From G965261775 sp965261775 (GTDB lineage: Bacteria; Pseudomonadota; Gammaproteobacteria; Eutrophobiales; Eutrophobiaceae): a stretch of 64,000 nt of DNA. The stretch covers positions 1,116,001 through 1,180,000 of the forward strand of contig OZ253477.1 in assembly GCA_965261775.1 (NCBI GenBank). The letters are read 5' to 3'. This document shows positions 45,924 through 54,914 of this stretch, one piece after another; position 1 is the stretch's first letter, and each line of letters starts with the position of its first letter. A model generated the notes under the pieces. It had not been told where the DNA came from. It saw only the letters and a program-made list of their open reading frames with translations, and made no database searches. A program made the translations under genes and the position numbers.

Positions 45924-47161
45924 AAATATTTATCCCATTGGGTGTCATGCTGCGCTGTCAACGCCTCCCGGGTTTCCTGTACTTTGCGGTGCATGGCAAT
46001 AAAATCAGCCTCCTGCAATTGCTCGTGTAAATCGGCTGGCGAATCAAAATAGCATACATTCCAGCAATACCATTCACATTGTTCCAACCAGTAATCCAGC
46101 GCCTCATCATCCTGGTCCGTATTGGGGTCGGGAAACAAATGACTGCCCTAGGCATACCGGGAGCGACTGCCGGTCAACGGTGGTTTCAGGTAGGTATTGA
46201 AGCGCTCGTGCAAGATACCATATTGGCGTTGCCATTGCTTGAGCAAGCGCTTGCTCGGGAAGAACAGCGGCACACCTAATTTGAGCAATTCATACATGGT
46301 ATAGGAAAAAGTGCTATAGGGAAAAAACACGATGGCGCGATAGCGCAATAGATCCTGATGAGAATAGGCTCTCAGATAACGTTGCAGAAACTTGCTGTGA
46401 CCAGGATAAATCATCGATTCCAACAGATGCCGCAGGGCCAAAGGTGTACAAAAATTTCTTGCCCCTTGAAGAGGGCCTGGCAGAGACTGTGGTGGACCGG
46501 CATACAATTCAATATTTGAATGCTGGTCAAACCAGTCCGTATATTCTTTATATAGCAGGGTGAACTCCTGTCTCCCTCCTCCTCTGTCCCTGCCGTTAAA
46601 AAGATATATTTTGTCGGTGGCTATGCGATCAATATCCCATTGCAGAGGCTCCAGATAGCGGAAGATCGGTGGCAACAGAGGCACCTCGCGACCGGTAAAA
46701 TATTGAAAATATTTGATGTCATAACGGGAGGCGGCATGCACAAAAAGTTTCTTTGCGTCCATCATGTTCAGTGTTTTTTCCAGAAATCTGTCAAAATCCC
46801 GCCACTCGGGGATCATGTAATCAATGCGATGCGCCATGTTCAATATGATCGGCAGTTCCTGACGCGCAAAGATATGCCATAGATACGGCGGGAAACCGGT
46901 GTAGCAGTACCCCGGACCGGACAGTCCGGAACGTTGGGCAAATCGAACAGATATTTCTTCATAGGCATTGTAGGAATAGACCGGTATTTCCCCCAGTGCG
47001 GGAGAAAAACAGGCCTTAGGCGGTTGGAGATAACGCAGCCACCAATGGGCGGAGAGGCTGTCGGCCTCCAGGCGTACACCTCGCCACTTCAGGGTGGACT
47101 CAATATCCAGCAAGGAACTGATGTGCATATCCAAAAAATAAAGGTTGCGGGAAGTGGTCAT
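45911..47161 (-). pseudogene. Glycosyltransferase split by an in-frame amber codon
   Basis: The frame reads 337 residues (MTTSRNLYFLDMHISS to LTGSRSRYA), meets TAG at 46150-46148, and continues in the same frame for 78 more residues (GSHLFPDPNTDQDDEALDYWLEQCEWY) to a stop at 45911. The tail looks like the natural end of a GT-B-type transferase, whose earlier part has FFPYSTFSYTMYELLKLGVPLFFP. So one substitution probably truncates the protein, or the amber is sometimes read through. A TTG at 46138 could start the tail alone but has no clear ribosome site. Confidence 0.7.
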
Positions 47162-47281
47162 TTCGTCAGCTTAAAAATATCAACAGGGAAATTTTCCCGG
47201 CACTTATTTTAACCGTCTCCATTTTCAGGACAGATTCAGGCCAGAATTGAGTACGAATGCCCCCTCCACGCAATATCCGGG

Positions 47282-48052
47282 CTAAAGCGGCGACAGCGGC
47301 GGTAACCGGTGTCGCACATGGTAGTGAATCCGTCGTCGTTCGGGACTGTCGGCGCTCAGGTCGAAACCTTCCAACGGATTAGTATAGTAATTATGACGAT
47401 TATAAACCGCCAGCTCGTGCCGGATGAAGCGGTAACGCTTGTGGTCCCCGATGAGTTCCACCACGCTCAGCAGCAGTGCGTAATCGGTAAACATGGTAAG
47501 CCAGCTCCCGTTGGCATCTTGCAGATAACTGACCGGCACCGATTTCAGTATGCGGGCGGCGACCGTACGCAGATGGGGAAACCAGATACGCTTATCAGCA
47601 CGGCGAAAACGAGACCGCCAGAGCGGATACCGATAATTCAGTGCTCTACCCGCCCGAAACACCCAACGCTCGCCCCGCGTGGAACCAAAAGTGGCGAGCG
47701 TCTGCGGGTGTTTGCGATAGACTGCCGCTACTCGCCTCAGGCTGTCATTGCCAGTCAGCCAGTCATCGCCGTCCAGCAACACGCAGATCTCATCGTCCTC
47801 ACATAATTGATAGCCCCGATAACGCGACCCTGCCGGCCACATACGTTGCGGGTTGCGACAAATTGAGAGCGGCATGTCTGGATAACGTGTTTTATAATCG
47901 CGAAGTATCCCGGCGGAGCCGTCATCGCTGGCATCGTCAATATAGATCACCCGGTAATGCGGGTAGTTCTGGACGCGAATCGAATCCAGGTTGAGGTGGA
48001 TAAATGGCCGGGCATTGTATGAACAGGTGATAAAACAGAAGCGGGGCGTCAT
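47282..48052 (-). CDS. Family 2 glycosyltransferase
   Basis: A 256-residue GT-A enzyme from the ATG at 48052; the 62 residues upstream in the same frame are not conserved. It opens FCFITCSYNARPF, then YIDDASDDGS and LLDGDDWL (metal and donor binding). No membrane segment. Sugar and acceptor unknown; neighbours suggest a surface glycan. Confidence 0.85.
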   Translation of the reverse strand: MTPRFCFITCSYNARPFIHLNLDSIRVQNYPHYRVIYIDDASDDGSAGILRDYKTRYPDMPLSICRNPQRMWPAGSRYRGYQLCEDDEICVLLDGDDWLTGNDSLRRVAAVYRKHPQTLATFGSTRGERWVFRAGRALNYRYPLWRSRFRRADKRIWFPHLRTVAARILKSVPVSYLQDANGSWLTMFTDYALLLSVVELIGDHKRYRFIRHELAVYNRHNYYTNPLEGFDLSADSPERRRIHYHVRHRLPPLSPL

Positions 48053-48268
48053 AATGTGCTCTCGGCGCGACACGATACATGGTTGAAAAAAACAAGTAAG
48101 GGCGCCATCCTGTATCCTCAACTTGTGTGCGAGGGCGAACGTGAAACAGCGCCGGAGTTTCGCCCCCGGGGAATGATCCGCGTCATGGCATCCACAGAAA
48201 CCAACTGAATATGTGCTCCGTGCACGCTCCTCCGTCATTTACGGAACAAGTGAGTTGTTCGACCGGCC

Positions 48269-48706
48269 TTATTCTTTTTTCTGTTTGAATTCCTTATGAC
48301 AGGAACCGCAATTGGAACGACCGAATTTTTTCGGATTAAATGATGCCATCGCACCCGCCTTTGTCAGCCCCCGGGCGTTTTCCCGAAACGTATCAGCCTT
48401 CTCGACAAAGGTGTCCCAATCCTCCCAGATCGCCTTTCGGGCAAGGCTGTTTTCGGGCAGGCTGTTTTTGAGTTCGAATCCCTCAACAACCAGATCTGCC
48501 AGATAGGCCATATCTTTGGCGTGCATTGTAAAAGCAGCCTCGTCATTTTCCATTTGTGCTGTTACCAGACGATCGTACTTCCATTCAATAACATGAAACA
48601 GACCGTCGCGAAACTCGTATGATTTTTCTGCGGGAGTGTGCTTATCCTGCGCAAGAATGTCTGAACCCATCATTAAAAGAAAGAATATTAATGTAAATTT
48701 ACGCAT
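48269..48706 (-). CDS. Cytochrome c' (class II c-type)
   Basis: A 145-residue periplasmic protein from the ATG at 48706, chosen because GGAG is eight bases ahead; another ATG two codons upstream is too close. Signal peptide to LAQ, then four helices and the heme-binding CGSCH near the C-terminus, as in cytochrome c'. The family binds NO and can protect against nitrosative stress. Confidence 0.88.
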   Translation of the reverse strand: MRKFTLIFFLLMMGSDILAQDKHTPAEKSYEFRDGLFHVIEWKYDRLVTAQMENDEAAFTMHAKDMAYLADLVVEGFELKNSLPENSLARKAIWEDWDTFVEKADTFRENARGLTKAGAMASFNPKKFGRSNCGSCHKEFKQKKE

Positions 48707-49034
48707 AACCATAACTCCAGAATAGTTTTGACTGTGCCTAAAGCATAAACCATAGCAATTTAATTTCCACCTGAAATTAATCTTATTTCAACAATCCATG
48801 AAAGGTTTCGAATTGACTATCTGCGGACGACAGCTATTGAATTTCGGGGGCTACGCGGACAGTCCGGGCGCGGGTAACGCGAAAAACCGCTAACGGCCAC
48901 GCGCGTTGCCGTTACTATCCGACATCCGCGGATTGAACAAACGCCTCAATGCTTCCCCCGTTGTTAACGATGCACAAACAATAATTTACGGGCGGGGCGG
49001 ACAATCCCGTACAGCTATCCGGGATAAACGCGGG
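48707..49034. other. Intergenic gap cytochrome c'-uvrB
   Basis: About 330 bases with no gene. AT-rich sequence near the cytochrome start likely holds its promoter. The rest is GC-rich with short inverted pieces and no clear terminator for uvrB. Confidence 0.5.
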
Positions 49035-51062
49035 CTATCCGATTGTCGTGGCATCGGACAAACCCAGGCCACTCATTTTAATCCGATTGATTTGATCGCG
49101 CATTTTTGCAGCCTCTTCGAACTCAAGGTCTCTGGCATATTGATACATCTTTTTTTCGAGTTCGGCAAGTTCCTTTGTCAACAGGGCCGGGGAGAACGAC
49201 TGATATTCAGCGGCGGCATCCGCCGCTATCAGGGATGATTTTTTGCCTGTTCCTTTTGCCGAATGCACACCTTCAAGAATATCGGTGATCGCCTTTTTTA
49301 TTCCTGCAGGTACGATACCATGCGTTTCATTGAATTGCAGTTGTCTGCCCCGGCGCCGTTTGGTTTCATCAATCGCACGCTGCATGGAACCCGTCATATT
49401 ATCGGCATAGAGGATCGCTTTGCCATTCAGATTTCTTGCCGCCCTTCCGATGGTCTGAATCAGCGTCGTACCGGAACGAAGAAAACCCTCCTTGTCGGCA
49501 TCAAGTATGGCGACCAGTGAAACCTCCGGGATATCCAGACCCTCACGCAGCAGATTGATGCCGACGAGCACGTCAAACTCACCCTTACGCAGGTCGCGAA
49601 TAATTTCAACGCGCTCCACAGTATCAATGTCCGAATGCAGATAGCGGACGCGAACATGATGCTCGGAAAAATAATCGGTCAGGGCTTCCGCCATCCGTTT
49701 GGTCAACGTCGTGATTAATACACGTTCATCATTTTTTGCCCGCAGATTGATTTCCGACAACAAATCATCCACCTGAGAACCAGCCGGCCGCACCTCAATT
49801 TCAGGGTCGATCAGTCCGGTCGGACGCACAAGCTGTTCAACCACCTTCCCCGAATACTTCATTTCATAGGGACCCGGAGTCGCCGAAACAAAGATAGTCT
49901 GCGGCATCAGCTTTTCAAATTCATCAAAACGCAACGGTCGATTATCCAGCGCGGAAGGTAACCGGAAACCGTATTCCACCAGATTTTCCTTGCGCACCCG
50001 ATCACCCCGATACATGCCACCCAACTGCGGCACGGTGACATGACTTTCGTCAATGATCATCAGAGCGTCCTCCGGAAAATAATCCAGCAAAGTCGGCGGC
50101 GGTTGGCCGGCGGCGCGACCGGAAAGGTAGCGTGAGTAATTTTCAATCCCGGAGCAATAACCGATTTCGTTGATCATCTCAATATCAAAGCGGGTACGTT
50201 GTGCAAGACGCTGCGCCTCAACCAGTTTGTTTAATGAATTGAGTTCTTCCAGGCGTTGCTCAAGCTCCAGTTTTATCGCTTCAATCGCATCCAGCAACAC
50301 CTGTCGCCGGGTCACATAATGTGTCTTGGGATGAATGGTCACCCGTGGCAATTTACGCAATATCTCGCCCGTCAACGGATCAAAATAGCTCAGTGATTCA
50401 ATGACATCATCAAACAGTTCAACACGAACGGCGTCCCGTTCCGATTCCGCCGGGAAAATATCAATAACGTCGCCGCGGGCACGGTAAGTGCCACGATGCA
50501 ACTCCGTCTCATTGCGTTTGTATTGCAGTTCGGCCAGACGACGCAGGAGCGTTCGCTGGTCAATCAGATCACCCCGGTCCAGATGCAACACCATTTGCAG
50601 ATAACTGGCGGGGTCGCCCAGCCCGTAGATTGCTGAAACCGTCGCGACAATGATGGTATCCCGGCGTTCCAGTATCGCCTTGGTGGCGGAAAGACGCATC
50701 TGTTCAATATGCTCGTTGATGGAAGCGTCTTTTTCAATATAAGTATCCGTTGTCGGGACATAGGCCTCAGGCTGGTAGTAATCATAATAAGAAACAAAAT
50801 ATTCAACGGCGTTATCGGGGAAAAACTCCCGCATCTCGCCATACAGTTGTGCCGCCAGGATCTTGTTGGGAGCAAGTATCACCGCCGGTCGTTGTTGCTG
50901 TTGTATGATATTGGCGACAGTAAAGGTCTTTCCTGAACCCGTCACCCCCAGTAGCGCCTGGGCGGTCAGACCATCTTTTATCCCCTCTTCCAGAGCCGCT
51001 ATCGCAAACGGCTGGTCACCTGCCGGTTCATAGTTCGCCGTCAGCAAAAATTTTTTAGCCAT
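49035..51062 (-). CDS. uvrB: Excinuclease ABC subunit B
   Basis: A 675-residue damage-verification helicase of nucleotide excision repair. Walker A GVTGSGKT at 39-46, the beta-hairpin YYDYYQPEAYVP that inserts into DNA, helicase motifs through QTIGRAARN, and a C-terminal UVR domain (LEKKMYQYARDLEFEEAAKMRDQI) for UvrC contact. Length matches E. coli (673). It is divergent from the aminotransferase. Confidence 0.98.
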   Translation of the reverse strand: MAKKFLLTANYEPAGDQPFAIAALEEGIKDGLTAQALLGVTGSGKTFTVANIIQQQQRPAVILAPNKILAAQLYGEMREFFPDNAVEYFVSYYDYYQPEAYVPTTDTYIEKDASINEHIEQMRLSATKAILERRDTIIVATVSAIYGLGDPASYLQMVLHLDRGDLIDQRTLLRRLAELQYKRNETELHRGTYRARGDVIDIFPAESERDAVRVELFDDVIESLSYFDPLTGEILRKLPRVTIHPKTHYVTRRQVLLDAIEAIKLELEQRLEELNSLNKLVEAQRLAQRTRFDIEMINEIGYCSGIENYSRYLSGRAAGQPPPTLLDYFPEDALMIIDESHVTVPQLGGMYRGDRVRKENLVEYGFRLPSALDNRPLRFDEFEKLMPQTIFVSATPGPYEMKYSGKVVEQLVRPTGLIDPEIEVRPAGSQVDDLLSEINLRAKNDERVLITTLTKRMAEALTDYFSEHHVRVRYLHSDIDTVERVEIIRDLRKGEFDVLVGINLLREGLDIPEVSLVAILDADKEGFLRSGTTLIQTIGRAARNLNGKAILYADNMTGSMQRAIDETKRRRGRQLQFNETHGIVPAGIKKAITDILEGVHSAKGTGKKSSLIAADAAAEYQSFSPALLTKELAELEKKMYQYARDLEFEEAAKMRDQINRIKMSGLGLSDATTIG

Positions 51063-51132
51063 GATCGTTTTTTCTGCACATCATTTTCGGATATATTACA
51101 CATATATTTAAAACGCTAGTCAGGAGACTCTT

Positions 51133-52320
51133 TTGAACATAAATTTATCAAAACGCGTACAAAGTATTAAACCTTCACCTACTTTGGTAATCACCGCACG
51201 GGCAGCAGAATTACGCGCCAGAGGCGAGGATATTATCAGTTTTGGCACCGGTGAGCCTGATTTTGACACACCGGAGCATATCCAGGCGGCCGCCGTTGAA
51301 GCTCTGAGAAAGGGGCAGACCAAATACACCCCTGTTGACGGCATACCCGAACTCAAAAATGCCATTGTTGATAAATTCAAACGGGAAAATAACGTGGATT
51401 ACAATCACAGACAGGTTATTGTTTCCTGCGGTGCCAAGCACAGTCTCTATAACCTTCTGCAGGCAGTGCTTGATCCCGACGATGAAATCATCATCCCCGC
51501 GCCCTACTGGGTATCCTATCCCGATATGGCAAAGCTGAGCGGCGCCCGACCTGTGATTATCAAAACAACGATAGATGAAAATTTCAAGGCCAGCCCGGAA
51601 AAATTGCGCGGCGCGATTTCCAGCAAGGCGCGTATGCTTATATTAAACAGCCCTTCCAATCCGAGCGGCGCAAGTTATGATCGGGATGAACTGCTGGCGC
51701 TGGGCGAAGTGTTGCTGGAGCATCCCCGTATTCTGATCGTCACCGACGATATCTACGAACACATTCTCTGGGGTCAGGATAAATTTGTGAATATCGTGAA
51801 TGCCTGTCCAGAGTTATACGACCGCACTATTATTGTTAACGGCGTATCAAAAGCCTATTCAATGACCGGCTGGCGCATCGGTTATGCCGGTGGACACGAA
51901 GATATTATCGGCGGCATGAAAAAGATTCAATCGCAAAGCACATCCAACCCCTGCTCCATAGCGCAGGCGGCGGCTGTCGCAGCGCTGAACGGCGATCAGA
52001 CTTATATCAGGGAAAGCACCGCTGTATTTAAGGAACGACATGATTTCATCATGCATGCCCTGCGGGAAGTCGACAATATCACCTGCCTCCCCTCACAAGG
52101 GACGTTTTACAGTTTTCCCGATATGAGCAAATTGATCGAAAAACGGGAAGACATAGGCAATGATATTGAACTGGCGGATTTTTTCCTGAAAAAGGCCGGG
52201 GTCGCCATGGTACCGGGGTCGGCGTTTGGAATGCCGGGTTACATGCGTATTTCTTTCGCGACCAGTATGGAAAAGCTGGAACAGGGAATGGCGCAAATAA
52301 AACGGGCGTTAAAAGAATAA
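51133..52320 (+). CDS. Aspartate-type aminotransferase (class I)
   Basis: A 395-residue PLP enzyme of aminotransferase subgroup I-gamma, which converts aspartate and 2-oxoglutarate to oxaloacetate and glutamate and may accept prephenate. The PLP lysine is K240 in NGVSKAYSMTGWRIG; NSPSNPSG and FATSMEKLEQG are also present. The start is TTG at 51133 with AGGAG six bases before it. Confidence 0.93.
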   Translation: MNINLSKRVQSIKPSPTLVITARAAELRARGEDIISFGTGEPDFDTPEHIQAAAVEALRKGQTKYTPVDGIPELKNAIVDKFKRENNVDYNHRQVIVSCGAKHSLYNLLQAVLDPDDEIIIPAPYWVSYPDMAKLSGARPVIIKTTIDENFKASPEKLRGAISSKARMLILNSPSNPSGASYDRDELLALGEVLLEHPRILIVTDDIYEHILWGQDKFVNIVNACPELYDRTIIVNGVSKAYSMTGWRIGYAGGHEDIIGGMKKIQSQSTSNPCSIAQAAAVAALNGDQTYIRESTAVFKERHDFIMHALREVDNITCLPSQGTFYSFPDMSKLIEKREDIGNDIELADFFLKKAGVAMVPGSAFGMPGYMRISFATSMEKLEQGMAQIKRALKE

Positions 52321-52410
52321 TTCAATTGGCCGTTGCAGGTATCATCAAGAGTATCGTGCGGATATTTTCCGGATAAGTGTGTTGTTTAAAGTCCGGCCAA
52401 TATCGCCACT

Positions 52411-52439
52411 TTGCCTGAAAACCCGGCTTGCGCTATACT
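52411..52439 (+). promoter_or_regulatory. Promoter of tRNA-Asn
   Basis: TTGCCT at 52411-52416, 17-base spacer, TATACT at 52434-52439; the tRNA starts 31 bases further on. Confidence 0.65.
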
Positions 52440-52469
52440 GTTTGAACACAGGATGGTTAAAACGTTTAT

Positions 52470-52545
52470 TCCCCGGTAGCTCAGTCGGTAGAGCGGGTGA
52501 CTGTTAATCACTAGGTCGGCGGTTCGAGCCCGTCCCGGGGAGCCA
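52470..52545 (+). tRNA. tRNA-Asn (GTT)
   Basis: A 76-base tRNA with acceptor TCCCCGG / CCGGGGA, anticodon loop CTGTTAA (anticodon GTT), T-arm GGTTCGAGCC and encoded CCA. Confidence 0.97.
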
Positions 52546-52565
52546 ATTCAATCCCTTATCCGAAT

Positions 52566-53591
52566 ATGTTTCAGCATAAAACAAGGATTCTGTTAGCAAT
52601 GACAGCTATCGTTGGCCTGTTTTTGCTGCTTTTACCCTGGCTGGGTTTATTGGGTCCGGATAAATTAAGGGATTATCTTTATCGTCAACTGGCCTACAAG
52701 GTCATTGTTAAAAACATCGTCACCGAAAGCCGCGATACAGATTCGGACAAGGTTCTGAAAATAATGGAATGGGTACATAAAACAAATTATCCCCTGGATG
52801 CTTTCGGTTTGATTGATATGTCTGCATTTGATGATTTTGTGCGAGGTATTGGCTACTGTGATCAGTCTGCAAGCGGCGTTATAAATCTTGCCGGAAAAGC
52901 AGGCTTCAGTGGAAGAGTAACCGGTTTATATGGCGACCATTCAATCTCAAGACATTCAATTGCCGAAGTTAACGTTAATAATCGCCATGTTGTCATCGAT
53001 CCATTATATAATGTGACCTATAAAAATAATCACGGTGAACTGGCCACTTTCAATGATTTTCAAACGAATGCAACGGCTAAAATAATTCACAGCGTTCGAT
53101 ATAATGGTGATTATCCTGATAATAGTGATTACCATCGTATGTTTACTCCCAAACATCCTCCGAAAATACTGTCGACCTCGGACAGGAATGCTTTTAAAGA
53201 TTTGCTTTCCCGCTTGTTAGCTTATTATTACGACAGCTTCGGAGATCATTTTCTGAAGCTATACGAAAAGGTGTACTTTGCACGGGACAACAGCGACCGT
53301 TTCCTGATAGCCCGATACAAACACTTGACATTCCGGTTTGATGAGGCCATCAATGAATATACCGTGCTTATCAATTCGTCATCCGGCAATGTGAGCGATA
53401 GTCCTCTTTTTACCCGCTTTCCCTTCCCGGAGACAATCCTGTATTTTCGCGCAAAGGCTTACCGGGATAATTATGAATGGATCAATTGCCGCTTGAATTT
53501 TACGGCATTATTAACGAAGCGGCATCTATATTCCGGGATGATTGTAGTAAAAAGGCGGACATGTCGTTTTTGGAGCATAAAAATACTTTAA
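52566..53591 (+). CDS. Transglutaminase-fold protein, frameshifted C-terminus
   Basis: A 341-residue protein with an N-terminal membrane anchor and a transglutaminase-like core carrying the Cys-His-Asp set: C98 in GYCDQS, H130 in SRHSIAEV, D145 in VVIDPLYN. The last 35 or so residues of this frame (from WINCRLNFTALL) look unnatural, while the next frame from an ATG at 53477 reads 53 well-formed residues (MDQLPLEFYGIINEAASIF to a stop at 53638). A one-base indel near 53477 is the simplest explanation. It starts 20 bases after tRNA-Asn and precedes the polysaccharide locus. Confidence 0.7.
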   Translation: MFQHKTRILLAMTAIVGLFLLLLPWLGLLGPDKLRDYLYRQLAYKVIVKNIVTESRDTDSDKVLKIMEWVHKTNYPLDAFGLIDMSAFDDFVRGIGYCDQSASGVINLAGKAGFSGRVTGLYGDHSISRHSIAEVNVNNRHVVIDPLYNVTYKNNHGELATFNDFQTNATAKIIHSVRYNGDYPDNSDYHRMFTPKHPPKILSTSDRNAFKDLLSRLLAYYYDSFGDHFLKLYEKVYFARDNSDRFLIARYKHLTFRFDEAINEYTVLINSSSGNVSDSPLFTRFPFPETILYFRAKAYRDNYEWINCRLNFTALLTKRHLYSGMIVVKRRTCRFWSIKIL

Positions 53592-53638
53592 ATCGCAAAA
53601 AGTCGATTGAGCAGTTCTTTCAATCAGACCTGCCCTGA
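53477..53638 (+). pseudogene. Out-of-frame tail of the transglutaminase-fold gene, or small overlapping gene
   Basis: An open frame of 53 residues beginning ATG GAT CAA TTG and ending SIEQFFQSDLP. It overlaps the previous gene's 3' end in another frame. Its charged, helical composition fits a natural C-terminal tail better than the sequence of the main frame does. Confidence 0.5.
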
Positions 53639-53814
53639 TGATGATTCAATATGGACCAAGAGCACGTGTCCGCCACCCCAAAAAATCGTATGCGCGTATA
53701 ACCTCAAGCTGTTATACTTAGTCCGCTTCCCGAAAAAAGCGGGAACACGAAAAAATAAAAGTGGCGACATTTCAGGGCGCCGCGCTTTATAGATTATAAT
53801 CCGGTGCCTTCTCT

Positions 53815-54897
53815 ATGCTTGGCTTGTATATTTTATCGGCGTTTATTGTGTCATTGATGTTATCAATATCATTCGCACGCCCGAACCATCCGCTTTACGT
53901 GCTTGATAACCCCGTGGCAAGATCCCTGCACAGCATGCCGACACCCACAGTCGGCGGCCTGGCGATTCTCGCCGCTATTTTCACTGCCGCCCTGATGTGG
54001 CACTTTTCCATCGGCCTCCACAACTTCGTGATCATTACACTGTTTTGCACATTACCGCTTGCCGTCATTTCATTCATTGATGACAAAAACCATGTCCCGG
54101 CAATATATCGATTGCTGGTCCATTTTTCAGTCGCGATAGTCATCGCCTGCAACGGTTTATACATCGGCAACATACAACTGCCTGCCATTGAAATAGCACT
54201 CACCCCGTCCGTATCTTTTATTTTTTCCATTTTGTTCATTGCCTGGTCCATTAATTTGTTTAATTTCATGGATGGTCTGGACGGACTGGCCGCCGGGATG
54301 GCGGTCATTGGTTTTTCCATACTGGCAACATTCGGCCTGATCGGAGGCGATAAGGTCTATATGACGTTTAACGCGATTGTCGCCGCAGCAGCAGCGGGTT
54401 TTCTAATCAGAAATTTTGCCCCGGCCAGGATATTCATGGGCGATTGCGGTTCTTCCGTGCTGGGTTTCTTTATGGCGGTATCCTGCCTCTGGGGCGATAT
54501 AAGAAACATTCTGCCACTTTGGGTTTCATTGCTAATATTTTCTCCGTTTATTGTCGACACCGGCCTGACATTAATCAAAAAAATGCTCAAAAAAGAAAAG
54601 GTCTGGCAACCGGGTAAATCGCATTTTTATCACTTGCTTGTACGCTCCGGCTGGTCACAGAGACGAACCGTTTTCTACGAGTATGCTTTGATGCTCACTT
54701 GCGGTGTATCATCCTTTTTAATACTGACGGATATCAATATCGCGCTGTGGGCGCTGATCGTGTTCTGGTTTCTGGTCTACCTGATGATTACTGTCTTTAT
54801 CAGTGCAAGGATTAATAACAAACTGCGTAAAAACGGAGACAATACTTCGCAAGTCAGCAGTCCGAAGTACACAGAAAAACCGGCTACCGGGCGGTAA
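53815..54897 (+). CDS. Undecaprenyl-phosphate sugar-1-phosphate transferase (WecA/MraY family)
   Basis: A 360-residue polytopic membrane enzyme with about ten or eleven segments. Family motifs: DDKNH with D89-D90, NLFNFMDGLDGLAAG (D153, D156) and FMGDCGSSVLGF. It would start glycan assembly by placing a sugar-1-phosphate on undecaprenyl phosphate; in WecA the sugar is GlcNAc. It heads the surface-polysaccharide locus and lies 17 bases before the polymerase-transposase fusion. Confidence 0.9.
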   Translation: MLGLYILSAFIVSLMLSISFARPNHPLYVLDNPVARSLHSMPTPTVGGLAILAAIFTAALMWHFSIGLHNFVIITLFCTLPLAVISFIDDKNHVPAIYRLLVHFSVAIVIACNGLYIGNIQLPAIEIALTPSVSFIFSILFIAWSINLFNFMDGLDGLAAGMAVIGFSILATFGLIGGDKVYMTFNAIVAAAAAGFLIRNFAPARIFMGDCGSSVLGFFMAVSCLWGDIRNILPLWVSLLIFSPFIVDTGLTLIKKMLKKEKVWQPGKSHFYHLLVRSGWSQRRTVFYEYALMLTCGVSSFLILTDINIALWALIVFWFLVYLMITVFISARINNKLRKNGDNTSQVSSPKYTEKPATGR

Positions 54898-54914
54898 AAA
54901 TAACTCCCGTCGAT

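Noticed and set aside
46148..46150. Amber codon read as pyrrolysine
   Set aside because: Nothing in the window suggests a Pyl system, and other genes give no sign of reassigned TAG. A simple nonsense mutation is more likely.
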